Source of the DNA: Pholiota molesta
Lineage: Eukaryota; Basidiomycota; Agaricomycetes; Agaricales; Strophariaceae
DNA length: 64,000 nt
Assembly: GCA_014925825.1 (NCBI GenBank)
Contig: JACGCK010000092.1
Location: 62,001 to 126,000, forward strand
Direction: 5' to 3'
The notes under the pieces were generated by a model. It was not told where the DNA came from, made no database searches, and saw only the letters and a program-made list of their open reading frames with translations. The translations under genes and the position numbers were made by a program. Within the stretch, counting starts at the first letter, position 1, and each line of letters starts with the position of its first letter. Positions 12,209-23,544 of the stretch are shown in pieces.

Positions 12209-13303
12209 ATGGACAACTTTATGCTTTTTGCCATAGCTGTCGTCTCAACTGTCACCTTTGTAGTGTTGCTTTACCCGTCATCGAGACATCATTATACAAA
12301 CCTCCCTCCAGGCGCCAATGGTCCTCGTGATCAACTATTCCTCGCATTAAGCGCCCGAAAAAGGAGCTCTGCTAGTACACCATTTCGGAAACGATTTCAT
12401 GACTTGCATCACCAATATGGTACGTCATTTAAAAAGTTCGGCGTTTTCGAGCATTTCAATCACACAGGAAGCTGTAGGGCCTGTTGTATCTACTTTTCAA
12501 AGAAGTACTGTGATTATTGGTATGCTCTACATTCGAAATTACGTAGCCTGGATGCTGATTCCATAAGGGAGTTTTGGGGACGACCAAAGCTGCAACGGAT
12601 TTACTTGAAAAAAGAGGGCGCATCTACTCGAGTAGCCCTTGGAACATCAAATCCGTCTTATCTTATATTTCCTCTTGCAGATGGCGTGTTATTGCTCCCT
12701 CGGAAGTACCCCATAATGACATCGCCAATGATACCTACAATTCAATGTACATCCCAGAAGGATCTACGGCAATCTCTAGTACGTCTAAGCATTTTCCAGA
12801 CAGTGTCTAACCTGAGTTACTAGCATCATTGAGTATGGATTCCGAGGTAATTTATCAGATCCAACGTTTCGCCGCAATTTACATGTCACGGTTTACTAGT
12901 AGGTGTTCCATCATCCACACAGATTTGTACCAGAACGATATCTTGAAGACGGTCCGCATTCGAATTTCTATTTTGGCTTCGGACGACGCATTTGCCCTGG
13001 CATGCACGTCGCACAACACTCATTATTTATCATCATATCCAGGTAATTGCAAAAAATTAGAACTTGGAATTGATTCGATATCTGAAATTTCCTCATATAG
13101 AATCCTTTGGGCATTCTACATCTCGCCCGTAAAGGATCGGAATGGAGCAGATGCGCTTCCTCCAATCGACAATTTTCTAGGGGGGCTGGGTCGTGCGTCC
13201 TGCGCCATTCGTTTATTGTTTGACACCAAGAAAGGAAGGTACACGCACAATTATTTTGGAAGAATGGGCGAAAGCTGAGGAGGAGGCTGCTATGTGGTTG
13301 TAA
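12209..13303 (+). pseudogene. Cytochrome P450 relic with large internal deletion and frameshifts
   Basis: P450 monooxygenases insert one oxygen atom into organic substrates. The relic starts with a hydrophobic anchor and the proline-rich hinge YTNLPPGANG, followed by the A-helix region. Pieces of the beta-1/B region (AATDLLEKRGRIYSS) appear in another frame. Next comes the part just after the K helix (RWRVIAPSEVPH, IPEGSTAISST), then FVPERYLEDG and an intact heme-binding loop FGFGRRICPGMHVAQ near 12970-13010. The C-terminal LEEWAKAEEEAAMWL end is also recognisable. The whole central part, including the I helix with its oxygen-activating Thr, is missing, and at least three frame changes are needed. 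It cannot make an active enzyme. Position of the loop and order of motifs make the family call secure. Confidence 0.85.
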
Positions 13304-13680
13304 ATAACGATGTTCTTTTTAAATGTTACCTTAATTATTGGCCTGTTCCCAGAGCGACTGTCAGTGCGTTTCTTTCGGTGAAGCTGCAATTGAGCTACAA
13401 GCATCGCTTTGTACATTTCGCAAACATCTCGTAATATTTTGAAAATGCCGCGTTATAAAGGATCAGTGCATATTAGAAATTCTTGCCACAGCTTGCAACA
13501 TGATTTGTGACTTCGTCGATCTCCTACCATATATAATGCATGATGCAGCGCACTCAAACTGTGAGCGGCGAGTTGGCGGCGAGTTGGCGGCGAGCGCTCG
13601 AAATGCACTTGACACGTCGGGGGTCCCAATATTTAGAGGCCCTCCAAATATTGGTCCTATAGTTTGACCTACAGGTTATA
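13304..13680. other. Intergenic region with short tandem GAGTTGGCGGC
   Basis: I see no gene. Two adjacent copies of GAGTTGGCGGC followed by GAGCGCTCG lie at about 13567-13600. Confidence 0.4.
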
Positions 13681-14090
13681 TATGGATATATCTGCGAAAT
13701 AAATTTATATATTATCTGCGACTCATTTTTGCAGAAATTTCTATATGTTGTCTGCGGTACTGTCTGTGAACCCCATTTGTAGAAGAACCGTAATATTTAC
13801 TGTAAAAGCAATTTGCAGATTGGCCTAAATCAAATCTGCAGGACGTCCTGCAGAGACCTTCCATATTTAATCTGTGGGGACCTTCTATAGAGAGTCGTGC
13901 AGACAATCTGTAGGCCAACATATCACGAGGTCCCACAGATTATCTGGAGATAACATTTGCAGAAGATAACATATCTTATCTGTAGACTTATCTGCAGGGA
14001 CCCTCTACAGATTATCTATAGACCGACTTTGCAGAGATCTCGAAATGTTGATTTACAGATAATCTGTAGGGACTCTCTACAGACAATGCC
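13680..14090. repeat. Palindrome-rich minisatellite
   Basis: A degenerate motif of about 22-35 bp recurs many times, with a core like ATCTGTAGGGACTCTCTACAG. Each core is an inverted repeat (TCTGTAG ... CTACAGA), so the array can fold into hairpins. Spacing varies and copies are diverged. I see no coding potential. Confidence 0.6.
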
Positions 14091-14280
14091 CGCTCATCGC
14101 CCGCTCATCCTCGGATCATCCGCCATTGAATTCCCGCTCATGGCACACTCACCTGCCGCCTTCGGCGCCCTCACCGGCCGCTCATACGGGTACCGACGAC
14201 AAATTAGCCGGCCGCTCGTCTCCTTGCGCTGCCCGCTCACATCTTTACTATCCGCTCACATCTTCACCGACCGTCTCTCA
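14080..14280. repeat. Cluster of CCGCTCA motifs
   Basis: The heptamer CCGCTCA or a close variant occurs about eight times in 200 bp, often as GCCCGCTCA. Related GCCCGCTC motifs recur elsewhere in the window (17.6, 18.45, 23.05, 26.0 and 28.9 kb). Confidence 0.45.
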
Positions 14281-14929
14281 TGTCCGGCGCACCGCATCCG
14301 TCCGTACCACTATCAGAGGCAACAACAAACCTTGCCGTAGTCCCTGGCCATCCCTACCATGCCTCGGAAAGCCACTGTAGCATTGAACGGGAGTCTGGCA
14401 CCAGAAGCAGTACGCCGTAGGGCGAAAGGTGCGTGTCGATACCCAATTCAACGCGGTTTAGTTTCGAAGTTTCTAATTAAATGATCCAGTAGGCCTGTGT
14501 ATATCGGCGGCTGCTCTACTTTGGTTTATTGTATTGAGTTTCAAATAGTCATCTCTGATACCTGTACTGATCGGCGCATAGACTCCTTGCCAGCCCCACC
14601 TTATCTCTTAGGGTGTGTTCCTATCTCTGCATGCCGCGACTGAGGGATCTAAAAGCTCAGATCTTGTTCCCTGCTGTAGATCCTCTGCCAACGACGAATT
14701 GTTGCCCGTCCGTCTTACGCAGCCCCGCTCATCTCCCCGCGCACCATATCGTGTTTGCATACTGACCTGTATACGATCACATGCCCTATGGGCCCCGTTT
14801 GCAGGTGGCGATAATTTCGTCGCTCGAGTCTGCGCCGTCCGCAGTGCTGCCATTTGGTAACGCAGGCCATGCGCGGTTAATCAGTCAACATCAACTCCTC
14901 GAGCCCATATCCGATGACTACATCCTCTT

Positions 14930-15195
14930 GCCTTCAAGGCCAAGATCTCAAGGACGGAGAGACTTTTATCATCCCTACGCCTCCCCCAAATGTCACTGGA
15001 AGCTTGCATATTGGTCACCCGCTGGCCATGGCCTTCCTGGACGGGATGATTCGATGGAATCGCATGTTGGCTGTTCGCGCTAGATTTCGATCACGCCAAA
15101 ATCTCTACTCAGAGCGTTGTGGAGAAGCGATTGTTCAAGCCCGAAGGAAAGACGAGGCACGATTTAGGACGCGAACGATTTGTGGAAAAGGTACC
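14930..15195 (+). pseudogene. Valyl-tRNA synthetase gene fragment
   Basis: The translation [19 protein letters not shown] continues as a segment ending MIRWNRM, which is the N-terminal catalytic core of class I valyl-tRNA synthetases with the HIGH-type ATP-binding motif (HIGH itself). After a frame change near 15080 the match continues in another frame with [17 protein letters not shown] and [14 protein letters not shown]. The full enzyme is about 1000 residues; here fewer than 90 are present and there is no editing or anticodon domain. It is a broken fragment joined directly to an RNA polymerase III fragment. Confidence 0.85.
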
Positions 15196-15990
15196 AGGCC
15201 AAGCTCATCCCATACCCACATCACAACCAGTCGCCGCGTAACACATACCAGTGTGCTATGGGAAAGCAAGCTATTGGCGCTATCGCGTACAATCAATTCA
15301 ACCGTGTTGATACCCTTATATCTCTCTCGGTATACCCACAGCAGCCTATGGTCAATACGAAGACAATCGAGTCGATCGAGTATGACAAGCTCCATGCGGG
15401 ACAGAATGCAGCGGTGGCGGTTATGAGTTATTCGGGATATGATATCGAGGAAGCGCTCATTTTGAACAAGGTACATTGAAATATCCCCTTCGTGTTATGT
15501 ACGCTGCCCTGATGTTGATCTGGATATAGGCAAGCTTGGATCGAGGACACGGTCATTGTTAAGTCTGTTCGAAAATACCCCGATGGAACGTGAGTTGTTC
15601 CCCTTCAGCTCATCATCCAAGCACATCCTTGTTAAAACCCTTATTTTTTGGAACCATATCGCAGATTCGACCGGACGAGAACGGCGAAGTAGCCATGAAA
15701 TACGACATCATCCAGCTCGACGGCCTCGCGGGCGTCGGCGAGCGCGTCGACCCAGGCAACGTCTACGTGAACAAGCAATCCCCCACCAACGCCACCGACA
15801 ACACCTTCACCGGGCAGGCCGCGGTTGTCCCCTACCACAACGCGCCGCTGTCGTACAAGTCGCCCGTCGCGGGCAACATCGACAAGGTCATGATAAGCGA
15901 CATGGACAACGAGCAGGCACTCATCAAGGTGCTCATCCGCCCTCATCCATACCAGTCGAAGCTGCGAGACACGGAATCAATAGGACGAAA
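15194..15990 (+). pseudogene. RNA polymerase III second-largest subunit (RPC2/RET1) fragment
   Basis: The translation reads [20 protein letters not shown], then [20 protein letters not shown] and [12 protein letters not shown]. After a removable intron (about 15471-15529, GTACAT...ATATAG) it continues with ASLDRGHGH. After a second intron (about 15591-15663, GTGAGT...CGCAG) it continues with IRPDENGEVAMKYDIIQLDG and a segment ending PVAGNIDKVMISDMDNEQAL. These are conserved blocks of the Pol III beta-like subunit around the active-site hybrid-binding domain. Retained introns show that this is a genomic, not a reverse-transcribed, copy. The fragment lacks both ends and degrades after LIKVLIR. 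Confidence 0.85.
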
Positions 15991-18006
15991 TTCAGTATCT
16001 CACCCGCCTCTCTCTCTCCATGCTAGCCGTCCGCGATACAGCCAACATGCATGCGGTTCGCGCCGTCTGTGGGCGCATCCCTGAATGGTACAGGCACCGC
16101 CGCACCGCCTCTAACGCCCCTTGCACCCCGCAACTACCTCGTTATTTGGTGCACCGATCGCCTCCCCGCCGTCGCATACTCCTCACGCCGCTGATCTACG
16201 CGCGTGCGCACGTTTGTTAAATAGTTTTCAGTGTTCGGTCAATTTTAATGAATTTCAGTGTATTTTCCATTAGAGTTTTGCATTACAATGTGTTGCGCCA
16301 ATGTTCAAAAATTGCCCATTCCTCCTTGAGCTCGGCACTACAACGACAGTCAAATTCAATGAATAAATAAGAATTAGCCCCAGCTACTATTGCACGGGGA
16401 ATGAAGTGCATGAGTTGGCCGTTGGGCGCGAACACCGAAATATATATCGCCTGCGTATTATCAAGTTAGAAGGCTGATTGTAAGGAGTTCTAGCAACGTG
16501 TTGTGAATGATGAACTAGGGTTCAGATGTAAAGGAAATGCTTACAGTGGTATATACGATACATGGAACGTCACCACGTTCAAGAATTGAGATATCGCGAT
16601 TTGAGCGGCTGTAGGAATTGGTTGGTGTTTGATAGTGATGATTTGGACCATTTTTGTTGAGTTAGGATGAGAGTATGAGCCTGAAAAAAAGCGCGTGAAC
16701 CATTTCTTATCTAGCTTTTTGATTTTCTCGCAGTCTCACATGTTCCCGCCATATTGAATATTCAATACATTAGTTACTTACTCCGGACTTCAACACCATA
16801 ACGCTCGAAGATGATTGAAAAAAATCAATGCGTTGCATGCCAGTTACTTCTTAAATGAGTTCACACCCTGGAAGACTCAAAGGTAAGTTACAAAGAATGT
16901 TATAGACATGTGTATTGTGGACGCTGACCTAAACAATGCTGGACATTATAGGCTTAAGATACGACCTGGTCATATGCTTGTGCGAAGAGGAAACCAATGC
17001 ATAAGAGTAGGATGTACTGTTCCAGAACACGTGTGTAAAAATGAGACGTACTAGGCGCTCATCAATATATGAGTTGTCAAGCCAACTCGCTGACTTCCGC
17101 TAGACGCCCACCCTCACTCACTTGTCTTTTGCTCGCCGCCATAAAAGGTGTCGTAATTCTGGTCAATTTGTGATCCTTTCATCACTAATGGCTGGTTTTT
17201 CTATATAGTTAAATCGACCAGAAGCACTTCAAGCGCTTGCGCTCAGCTTTTGAATGGGGAAATTGATGGTGTTGAAGCAGGTCATTTAGACAGAGACGCT
17301 ACGTCAGCATTTGGTCCTGGCAGATTCCATTCCTCGGATAATTTAAGTATTATACTCAGTCATTCTACGATTATGAATTTACCTGAAATTTACATTACTA
17401 GTAATTAATAACAATGATTTCCAGCAAAAACGTGCGCACCCGCCGGTGAGGCGAATGGACAGTTTAGACTTCAAATTCTGAATCTGTGGTTTCAAATACG
17501 CCTCCGAAGTTTTGAACGTCCATCGCGTTATTTAGCGGCGAGATTACGTAGGCCCGTTACCTTTAAATTTTAGATTTTCAGAGGTATTCCTCGAAAAGTC
17601 GCCCGCTCAACGCCCACTCAAAAAGTCGCATGATCTCCGCCCACCCAGCCCGTGGAATCATCCACAAACCGCCAATTGGTCTCTGTCGGGTGCTTTCTGC
17701 ATTTCGTTTTCCCTTTCGTCTGCCCCCAGACGATGGAAGGCGACGCGAATAATGCGTCCTCCGTCTCCCTACAACCTCATGGGCGTTTCGATATCATTCT
17801 TGATCAATATTGTACCAATGTCAATGATTTTAACACCTTTTAAGTAATAAATTGGCGTCTATGAGACTATGTTACTATCATTTAAAAGATTAAATCTGGT
17901 TATTGCTTGGTTATTGCTTGGACTCCTTGGAACAACCTTGGAATGCGACTCATTGGTTGAGTCAGCACAGGCTTGTTGAATGTCTATTTCTAATTGTTGA
18001 TATATT
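15991..18006. other. Gene-poor region
   Basis: No gene is supportable. The sequence is AT-rich from about 16220 to 17560. A GCCCGCTC-type motif cluster (AAAAGTCGCCCGCTC, then GCCCACTC) lies at about 17594-17625. Confidence 0.45.
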
Positions 18007-18215
18007 TAGGGATGGCGTAGTGGAAATGTGTGGGTGGTTTCTCTTGTACGCTGCGTGTAAGACTCTAAGCCCGCTTGCGTTTTGGGTTCGAATCCCACTG
18101 GTAGCGTTTTTATTATCGATTTCCCCACTGGTGAGTCGTGACTGTCAGTCTTCAGAAGGCAGCAAGGTTGTGAAAAATCATTCTTTTTTTGCATGCTATG
18201 CATGGTGGATAACCT
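18007..18215 (+). repeat. tRNA-like SINE candidate
   Basis: An A-box-like TGGCGTAGTGG at about 18013 and a B-box GGGTTCGAATCCCACT at about 18087 are spaced as in RNA polymerase III internal promoters. The 5' and 3' ends do not pair as an acceptor stem and a long tail follows, ending with a run of seven T, so a working tRNA gene is unlikely. A tRNA-derived short interspersed element is the best explanation, with copy number untested. Confidence 0.4.
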
Positions 18216-18448
18216 ATGTGTAGTACTTCCGTGGTCCAAGAGGAAGTAATATGGTTTTCTGCTTTCCCCAATTAGCGCGCGCGGACATTCGCGCAAGTGA
18301 AGTATAATATTGATTACTTTAGATGAACATCTAATGAACATCGACGGTGCGGTCAAAATTGGGCGGAGACATAAGTTACAGTGGTAATCATTCGACTACG
18401 GTAGGTAGGTAGCAGGCTACTAGCAGCTGGTAGCAGGGCCTGCGCTAA

Positions 18449-18495
18449 AAGTCGCCCGCTCGAAAAGTCGCCCGCTCGAAAAGTCGCCCGCTTAA
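18449..18495. repeat. Tandem 16-bp repeat AAAAGTCGCCCGCTCG
   Basis: Three consecutive copies of AAAAGTCGCCCGCTCG (the first and last slightly changed) are followed by related GCTCGAAGAGTCGCATGATC. The same unit occurs once at about 17594. Confidence 0.7.
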
Positions 18496-18734
18496 TATTT
18501 TAATACTCGCTCGAAGAGTCGCATGATCATGCCAAATCAAATGTGGGAGCATGGTACATAGTGACTAATAGCGACCAGTGACCTTTCGCATCAACTTCAG
18601 GATTCCAGTTTCCAAACTTGTGGAGTCCACACTTGTCCACAGCGCATGTACAGTCTGAGATCTGACTCTGAGATCTGAGCACCGACGTCAAGCGGGACGC
18701 GTGGAATTACCCTCTTCAACGTCAACCACCACCT

Positions 18735-20260
18735 CCACCCTCATCATTGAACAACCGTCAACGCCGCGATCAGAACTCTTGCAGGGCAGGCTGCTCTATA
18801 CAACCGCGAATCCGAGGAAGGCGAAGAAGGGTATGCTTCGACTACAGTAGGCGAGGCAGGTGGGCTGCAAGGGTTCCTGGGGCGCTCGTGCAGTGGCACT
18901 CCCAGGCCCTGCTCGGTCTCAGCAGTCCTTTCTGGGCGGCATTGATCCCGAGGGCTTTGGTATAGAATCCCAGGTAAGTTAAGCACCGATCGCACTGTGC
19001 GCCGTCGCGGACAACTTGATTGCTTATTCGAGTTATTGAATTGATAGCGATCGGACCACCGATAACTCACGCGCTCACCTGCATGCTCTCGCCTGGACGC
19101 ATGAACCGCCCCCGCTCCCGGACGACGAACGGGCTGACTTTCGTAAAGGGCTTTTTTTTTTTTTTTCGAAATCTTCAAAGCTGGCGATATGTCAGAGATA
19201 GGAGAGCGTGGGGTACGTCCATAATAATATTGCCCGCCAAGTTCGGCACTGTTGATCAACATTGCATAGATCAATCTGTCGGGCGGCCCGAAGGCCAGAG
19301 GTTTATTTTATTTTCCTTCAAATCTAGAGACTGACGACCCAGGACAACCCCCAGTTCACGAACGAGAATTTGAAGTTGCTGGCTGCACTATTTCTGCCGA
19401 CCGACCAAATTCCACGATGCAAAAATTCTCAGGCGTCTGAATCAGCTGCTCCTTGTCTTTTACTTCCAACTTCGACCGACGCCCTGTGGCAGAGTGCGCG
19501 CCAGAATTTCTTTTCGTGTCTGATAGATGGTGTCGTAACTGCTCGAATACGTCTATCCGTTACACGACTTCCTTCCGGAGCATGAGGACGAGGTGAGCTT
19601 CCACGCTGGGGAGCGGATTAGGGTGGTGGAGAAGGACGACCTCTGTGGTGATGGCTGGTGGCAGGTATGCCCATAACCAATCTATATATGCTTTTACTGA
19701 CGTAGAATGGCAGGGACGTAGTCTAGCTGGGAAAGTAGGGTTGTTTCCAGTAAGCTACACCGCACTAGCGCCCCCTACCGCAGAAGCTGTCGAGACATTC
19801 AATCTGCCCTCCGCCGACAATGCGACATCAGAGCTGCACACTTTGGAAGAGGGAAATGAGTCTGAATCCTCGAACGTCCTCAACGGAGGCGGGTACGAGA
19901 GTGACTTCGGCCGCAGCCAGGACGACAATGCTTCGCTGAAATTGGACGCACTGCCCGACGGAGAGGTCATGAAGGCTACAATGACCGATGTTCAGAAGGC
20001 AATCGAGCAGCTCACGCGGACATGGATTCTCAGTGACTTGGATGGCACAGCTGAGGGCATGTATGGCGAAGACTGGCATAAGTCTGCGAGGACCAAAATT
20101 GCGGCCAAGGCCAGACGAGCCGTCGAAGAAGCGGAGAAACTCGAGGTGATGATCAACACGAACGATAAGTCAAGTATGCAAAGATCTATCGCACCGCCCA
20201 TTGAAGTCAAGTTCAGCGATGATAAGTGAAGACGAAGGCGACTACACCCGCGCTAATAGG
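18735..20260 (+). pseudogene. SH3-domain protein gene fragment (Boi/Bud14-like)
   Basis: An SH3 fold is readable as LLEYVYPLHDFLPEHEDEVS, then FHAGERIRVVEKDDLCGDGW and, across an intron (about 19664-19710), GRSLAGKVGLFPVSYTA. These contain the usual ALYDY-like start, the WW pair and the GLFPxxY end. Downstream acidic/serine-rich text and DGEVMKATMTDVQKAIEQL resemble cortical SH3 scaffold proteins of fungi. Upstream, GGIDPEGFGIESQ ends at a good GTAAGT donor (18973), so the start of the gene may lie near 18740. The frame is broken at several points (for example after 20220, where ISEDEGDYTR continues in another frame). The assignment to Boi- or Bud14-like proteins is tentative; the SH3 call is firm. 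Confidence 0.65.
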
Positions 20261-21070
20261 CTGCCTCGACCCCACTCCTACATTCTAGAAGAAGACGAGA
20301 CCGAGGAGGTCGAAGCCGAAGTTGCACATGCAAGAGGCATCGATTACCACGGAGACAGACTGATACTCACACCCAAGAAGGGTCGTCCACCACTATGGTG
20401 GATACCCAGCTGGGCATGCCTCTGCGAGACGAGTCTGACGTGCCGACAGCCACTACTTGTTATAACTATCAACACCGCGGACGACGACCAAGGGCATATG
20501 AGCGACGTAAGTTTGTCCTATTGCCAATTCACACCATATATTGACCATCTCGTCGCACTTAGGGCGATATCGCACCCAGCAAGAGCATGCGCCGGCGCCT
20601 ATTCGGGCGCTCACAAGACTCAACTGCATCCTTTGCTCGACGGGGTCTCAGCAAGCGCAACCGCTCCTCGCTGCGCCCCCGCCCGCGCGTATCCACCCAT
20701 CGATCCGCACATCGGGCGCCGCCCACCCAATGCCCGCTTTGGACACTGTTAGAATCGCAAACCCTCCCTTCAACAGATATATGAAAGAATACTGCTATAC
20801 CAGTGAGTTGCCGACATCTGTGTTATCTTTGAGTTCTCTAACCTCCTTCGCCTGACAGCGGCCATCCGTCCCTACATGAACCCAGCCATGCAGCCGAGGT
20901 CCATGCAGCCGAGGTCCAACGATATCGCGGTCTCCCATGAGATCTTCGACACACGCACAATTAAAGTTCTCAGTAGCGCCCAGTAGGCAGGTCACGGAAA
21001 CAAGCACCACATTCACGAATCACGAAGAACCGACATCATCGAACGCCACCCATATCATAAGTTCCAGCAT
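20261..21070. other. Transition between two gene fragments
   Basis: A possible exon (after a GTAAGT donor at about 20510 and a CTTAG acceptor at about 20562) encodes a serine/arginine-rich text with SKSMRRRLFGRSQDSTASFA. It may belong to the SH3 gene or to another fragment. I see no further gene. Confidence 0.35.
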
Positions 21071-22613
21071 GCCTCCAACGCTGCTGGAGTTCTCACCTCA
21101 AGATGCGGTACGTTGCACTTTTACCGGCATCCGCGGTCTGGAATACACCCGCACCAAGTTCTGGATGCATATGATGGATGGTCTCTATCAATCTGCCGTC
21201 ATCTATTTCTTCCCTTACCTCATCTGGAGTCTTGGACTTCCAATCTCGTTCAATGGCAAAGGCGTGACTTTACTTGCGGATTTCGGAACCACGGTTGCGG
21301 TGGCTGCTATGATTTCGGCGAATACTTATGGTTGACTTGGTTGTCTGTTGTTGGTCTGGTTCTGATATCTTTTTTTCAGCTGGACTGTCATGACTTATGT
21401 TGTCGTTATTGGGTCGACGATTGTCATGATGCTTTGGATTGTGGTATACTCGTTCTTCCCAAGTCCTGACTTCATCGACGAGGTTTCCGTGCTCTTTGGA
21501 ACTATCTATTTCTGGGCAGCGGTCTTTTTGTCCGCCATCATTTGCCTCAGTATGCATGTCTTTCCTCCTGTCCTTGACTTCCAATGCTGAATGTTCATGT
21601 TTCAGCACCTCGTTTCATCGTCAAATATATCTCAACAGTATACTACCCTCTCCCTCTCGACGAAGACATTGTGCGGGAGATGTGGGAATTGGGCGACCTC
21701 AAGGGCTCAGTCCGCTACGACAAGCATACCTTGATACCCCGCCCATGAACGAACACATCGAACTACCTCCACGCGAGCCTGGCGTGCAGTATGCGCAGGT
21801 CCGGCCACTTTCCAACACCCTAAGTCCAACCCACCTCTCTCCCCCTCCTCTCGACGCCCGACAAACCATGTCTGTCTCCCCACAACCTTCATATTACTCC
21901 ATTTCCGACCTTATCCTGTCGCCCTGCCTTCGCCTACATACCGGTATCCCAATGGCGAAATCACGAGCACGCCGCCCAATAGGTGGACGAGTGTAGCAAC
22001 GTCGCGGGCCGCGTCTCTGAGTGGGCGAGGGGCGCTGCCGCCGCAGGCAGCTATGCCAACATCGCCGCCGCCGCCTCAGCCAGCGACGCTGGCCCCTGCG
22101 TCGCCGGTGCGCTGCAGGTGCGGAGTGAGCCGCAACGAGTGCATCCTCCGTCTCCCGTGCCGCCATCGACACTTTCTGCTGGGGGTCCAACGTATGCGCC
22201 GTCGGCGTTTAGACAAGGGCAAGGACAGGGACAAGGACAAGGGTCGATGCGCGCGCCGAGCCAGGCATCGTATGTGTCACATGACACTGAGGGTGATGCG
22301 TGCTGGACGGCTGTGAAGGGAGCATCATTGGCCAGCCGCCACCTCAGGCGCAGGCGTATGGAGAACCAAAACCACATGCGTATGGCGGGCCACATGTATA
22401 CGGAGAACCACAGGCATACGGAGAACCGCATGCGTATGGAGAGCCGCAAGCTTATGGAGAGCCACAAGAGGTATATGCCCAGCAACATGATCCACATCAT
22501 GTGCAACAGTACACCCACCAGGGGCTACCGTACGAGCACCAACAACAGCAACGTAATTCCGCGATGCTGCAGGTAGAAGACGATGATAGGGACACGATAA
22601 CAGGCCATTGACG
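21071..22613 (+). pseudogene. 3' fragment of a phospholipid-transporting P4-ATPase (flippase, Dnf-like)
   Basis: P4-ATPases flip aminophospholipids across membranes. The fragment begins just after the ATPase core with GIRGLEYTRTKFWMHMMDGL, YQSAVIYFFPYLIWS, WTVMTYVVVIGSTIVMMLWI and APRFIVKYISTVYYPLPLDE-type blocks, which are the last transmembrane helices and the start of the cytosolic tail. An intron at about 21550-21603 (GTATGC...TTTCAG) can still be removed. The tail (LSPLRQAYLDTPPMNEHIEL, proline-rich, then six-residue repeats) needs frame changes near 21330, 21700 and 21930. The catalytic DKTGT domain is absent, so this is a partial, broken copy. Confidence 0.8.
22345..22475 (+). repeat. 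Six-residue YGEP-type coding repeats
   Basis: The DNA repeats in units of 18 bp and encodes about seven copies of the pattern AYGEPQ/AYGEPH, followed by a Gln/His-rich end. It lies in the disordered tail of the flippase fragment. Confidence 0.7.
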
Positions 22614-23544
22614 GATGAGCGATGTGTCTGGCATGCCCATGGCTACATCGACGTGGGAAGAGGCTCAGGCACTGTAATTTGCTAGAATCGTTATCTATCT
22701 GTTTGATGCTTTTTTACTCACCTTTACTGTCATTCGTTTCTGTCCGTTTTTATGATGGATCCAGTGCTGCCTGATGTGCATTTCGGATACTAGTGGATCA
22801 CTACATACCACCCCCGCCACCAACACCAACATCAATTTCTTTGCGCCCTGTTCTCCCTGCCAGTGCTTGCGCTGAGAGTCGCATGGGTTTGATCTTCACA
22901 AAAAATAAAGCAGTCATTTTGAATTGATTACAGCAATCACAACGTAATTCTGCTTGGAGGACGTGCATGGCTCGTTGAACGATGACCCGAAATTGGAGAG
23001 TGTAGTATAATAACGGCCTTGAAGGAAATTGCGAAGATGTGAGCGCCGCTGAGCGGGCGACGTTGCAAGCGCGCGGGCGATGATCGATGATCATGGCGTC
23101 CATGGCCACAAGTAGCATTCTAGGATCCTGGCATTGGCAATGGGATTGAAATATTGAAGTTTGGTTAGAACTTAAATAGTACTTAGCGCCCATCATGATC
23201 GTGACACCCACCTTCCTATTTTTATGGCCCCAATGAAGCAATGAGACTTGCTCACATTCCCGAATAATAGGCAACAAAGGTGCCTCGTGCGGGGCACCCT
23301 TATAAGTTGTGCGATGCGATAAAGTAGTAATTATAATCATTACAACACTTTAGTATTCCAATTGAACCCAAATTGTACCTGTTCACAACGTTCACCTTGT
23401 ACTCGATCATATGATCTGTTGGTGCGAACCGGAGTTATTTCGTGAATATGATTGCTGATCATGATGATCATGATGAGATTCTCTACATATACATAAGAGC
23501 TGAGACGATCGGCAAAGACATTGACCTCCACGCATTATTCCTCA
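22614..23544. other. Intergenic region
   Basis: I see no gene. GAGCGGGCGA at about 23051 and palindromic GATCATGATGATCATG-type motifs at about 23456-23475 are the only features noted. Confidence 0.4.

Noticed and set aside
14930..15195. A functional valyl-tRNA synthetase, because the HIGH motif is perfect
   Set aside because: Fewer than 90 residues are present, the frame changes once and the sequence runs straight into RNA polymerase III text.
18007..18110. A working tRNA gene
   Set aside because: A and B boxes fit, but bases that should form the acceptor stem do not pair and the T stem has a mismatch.
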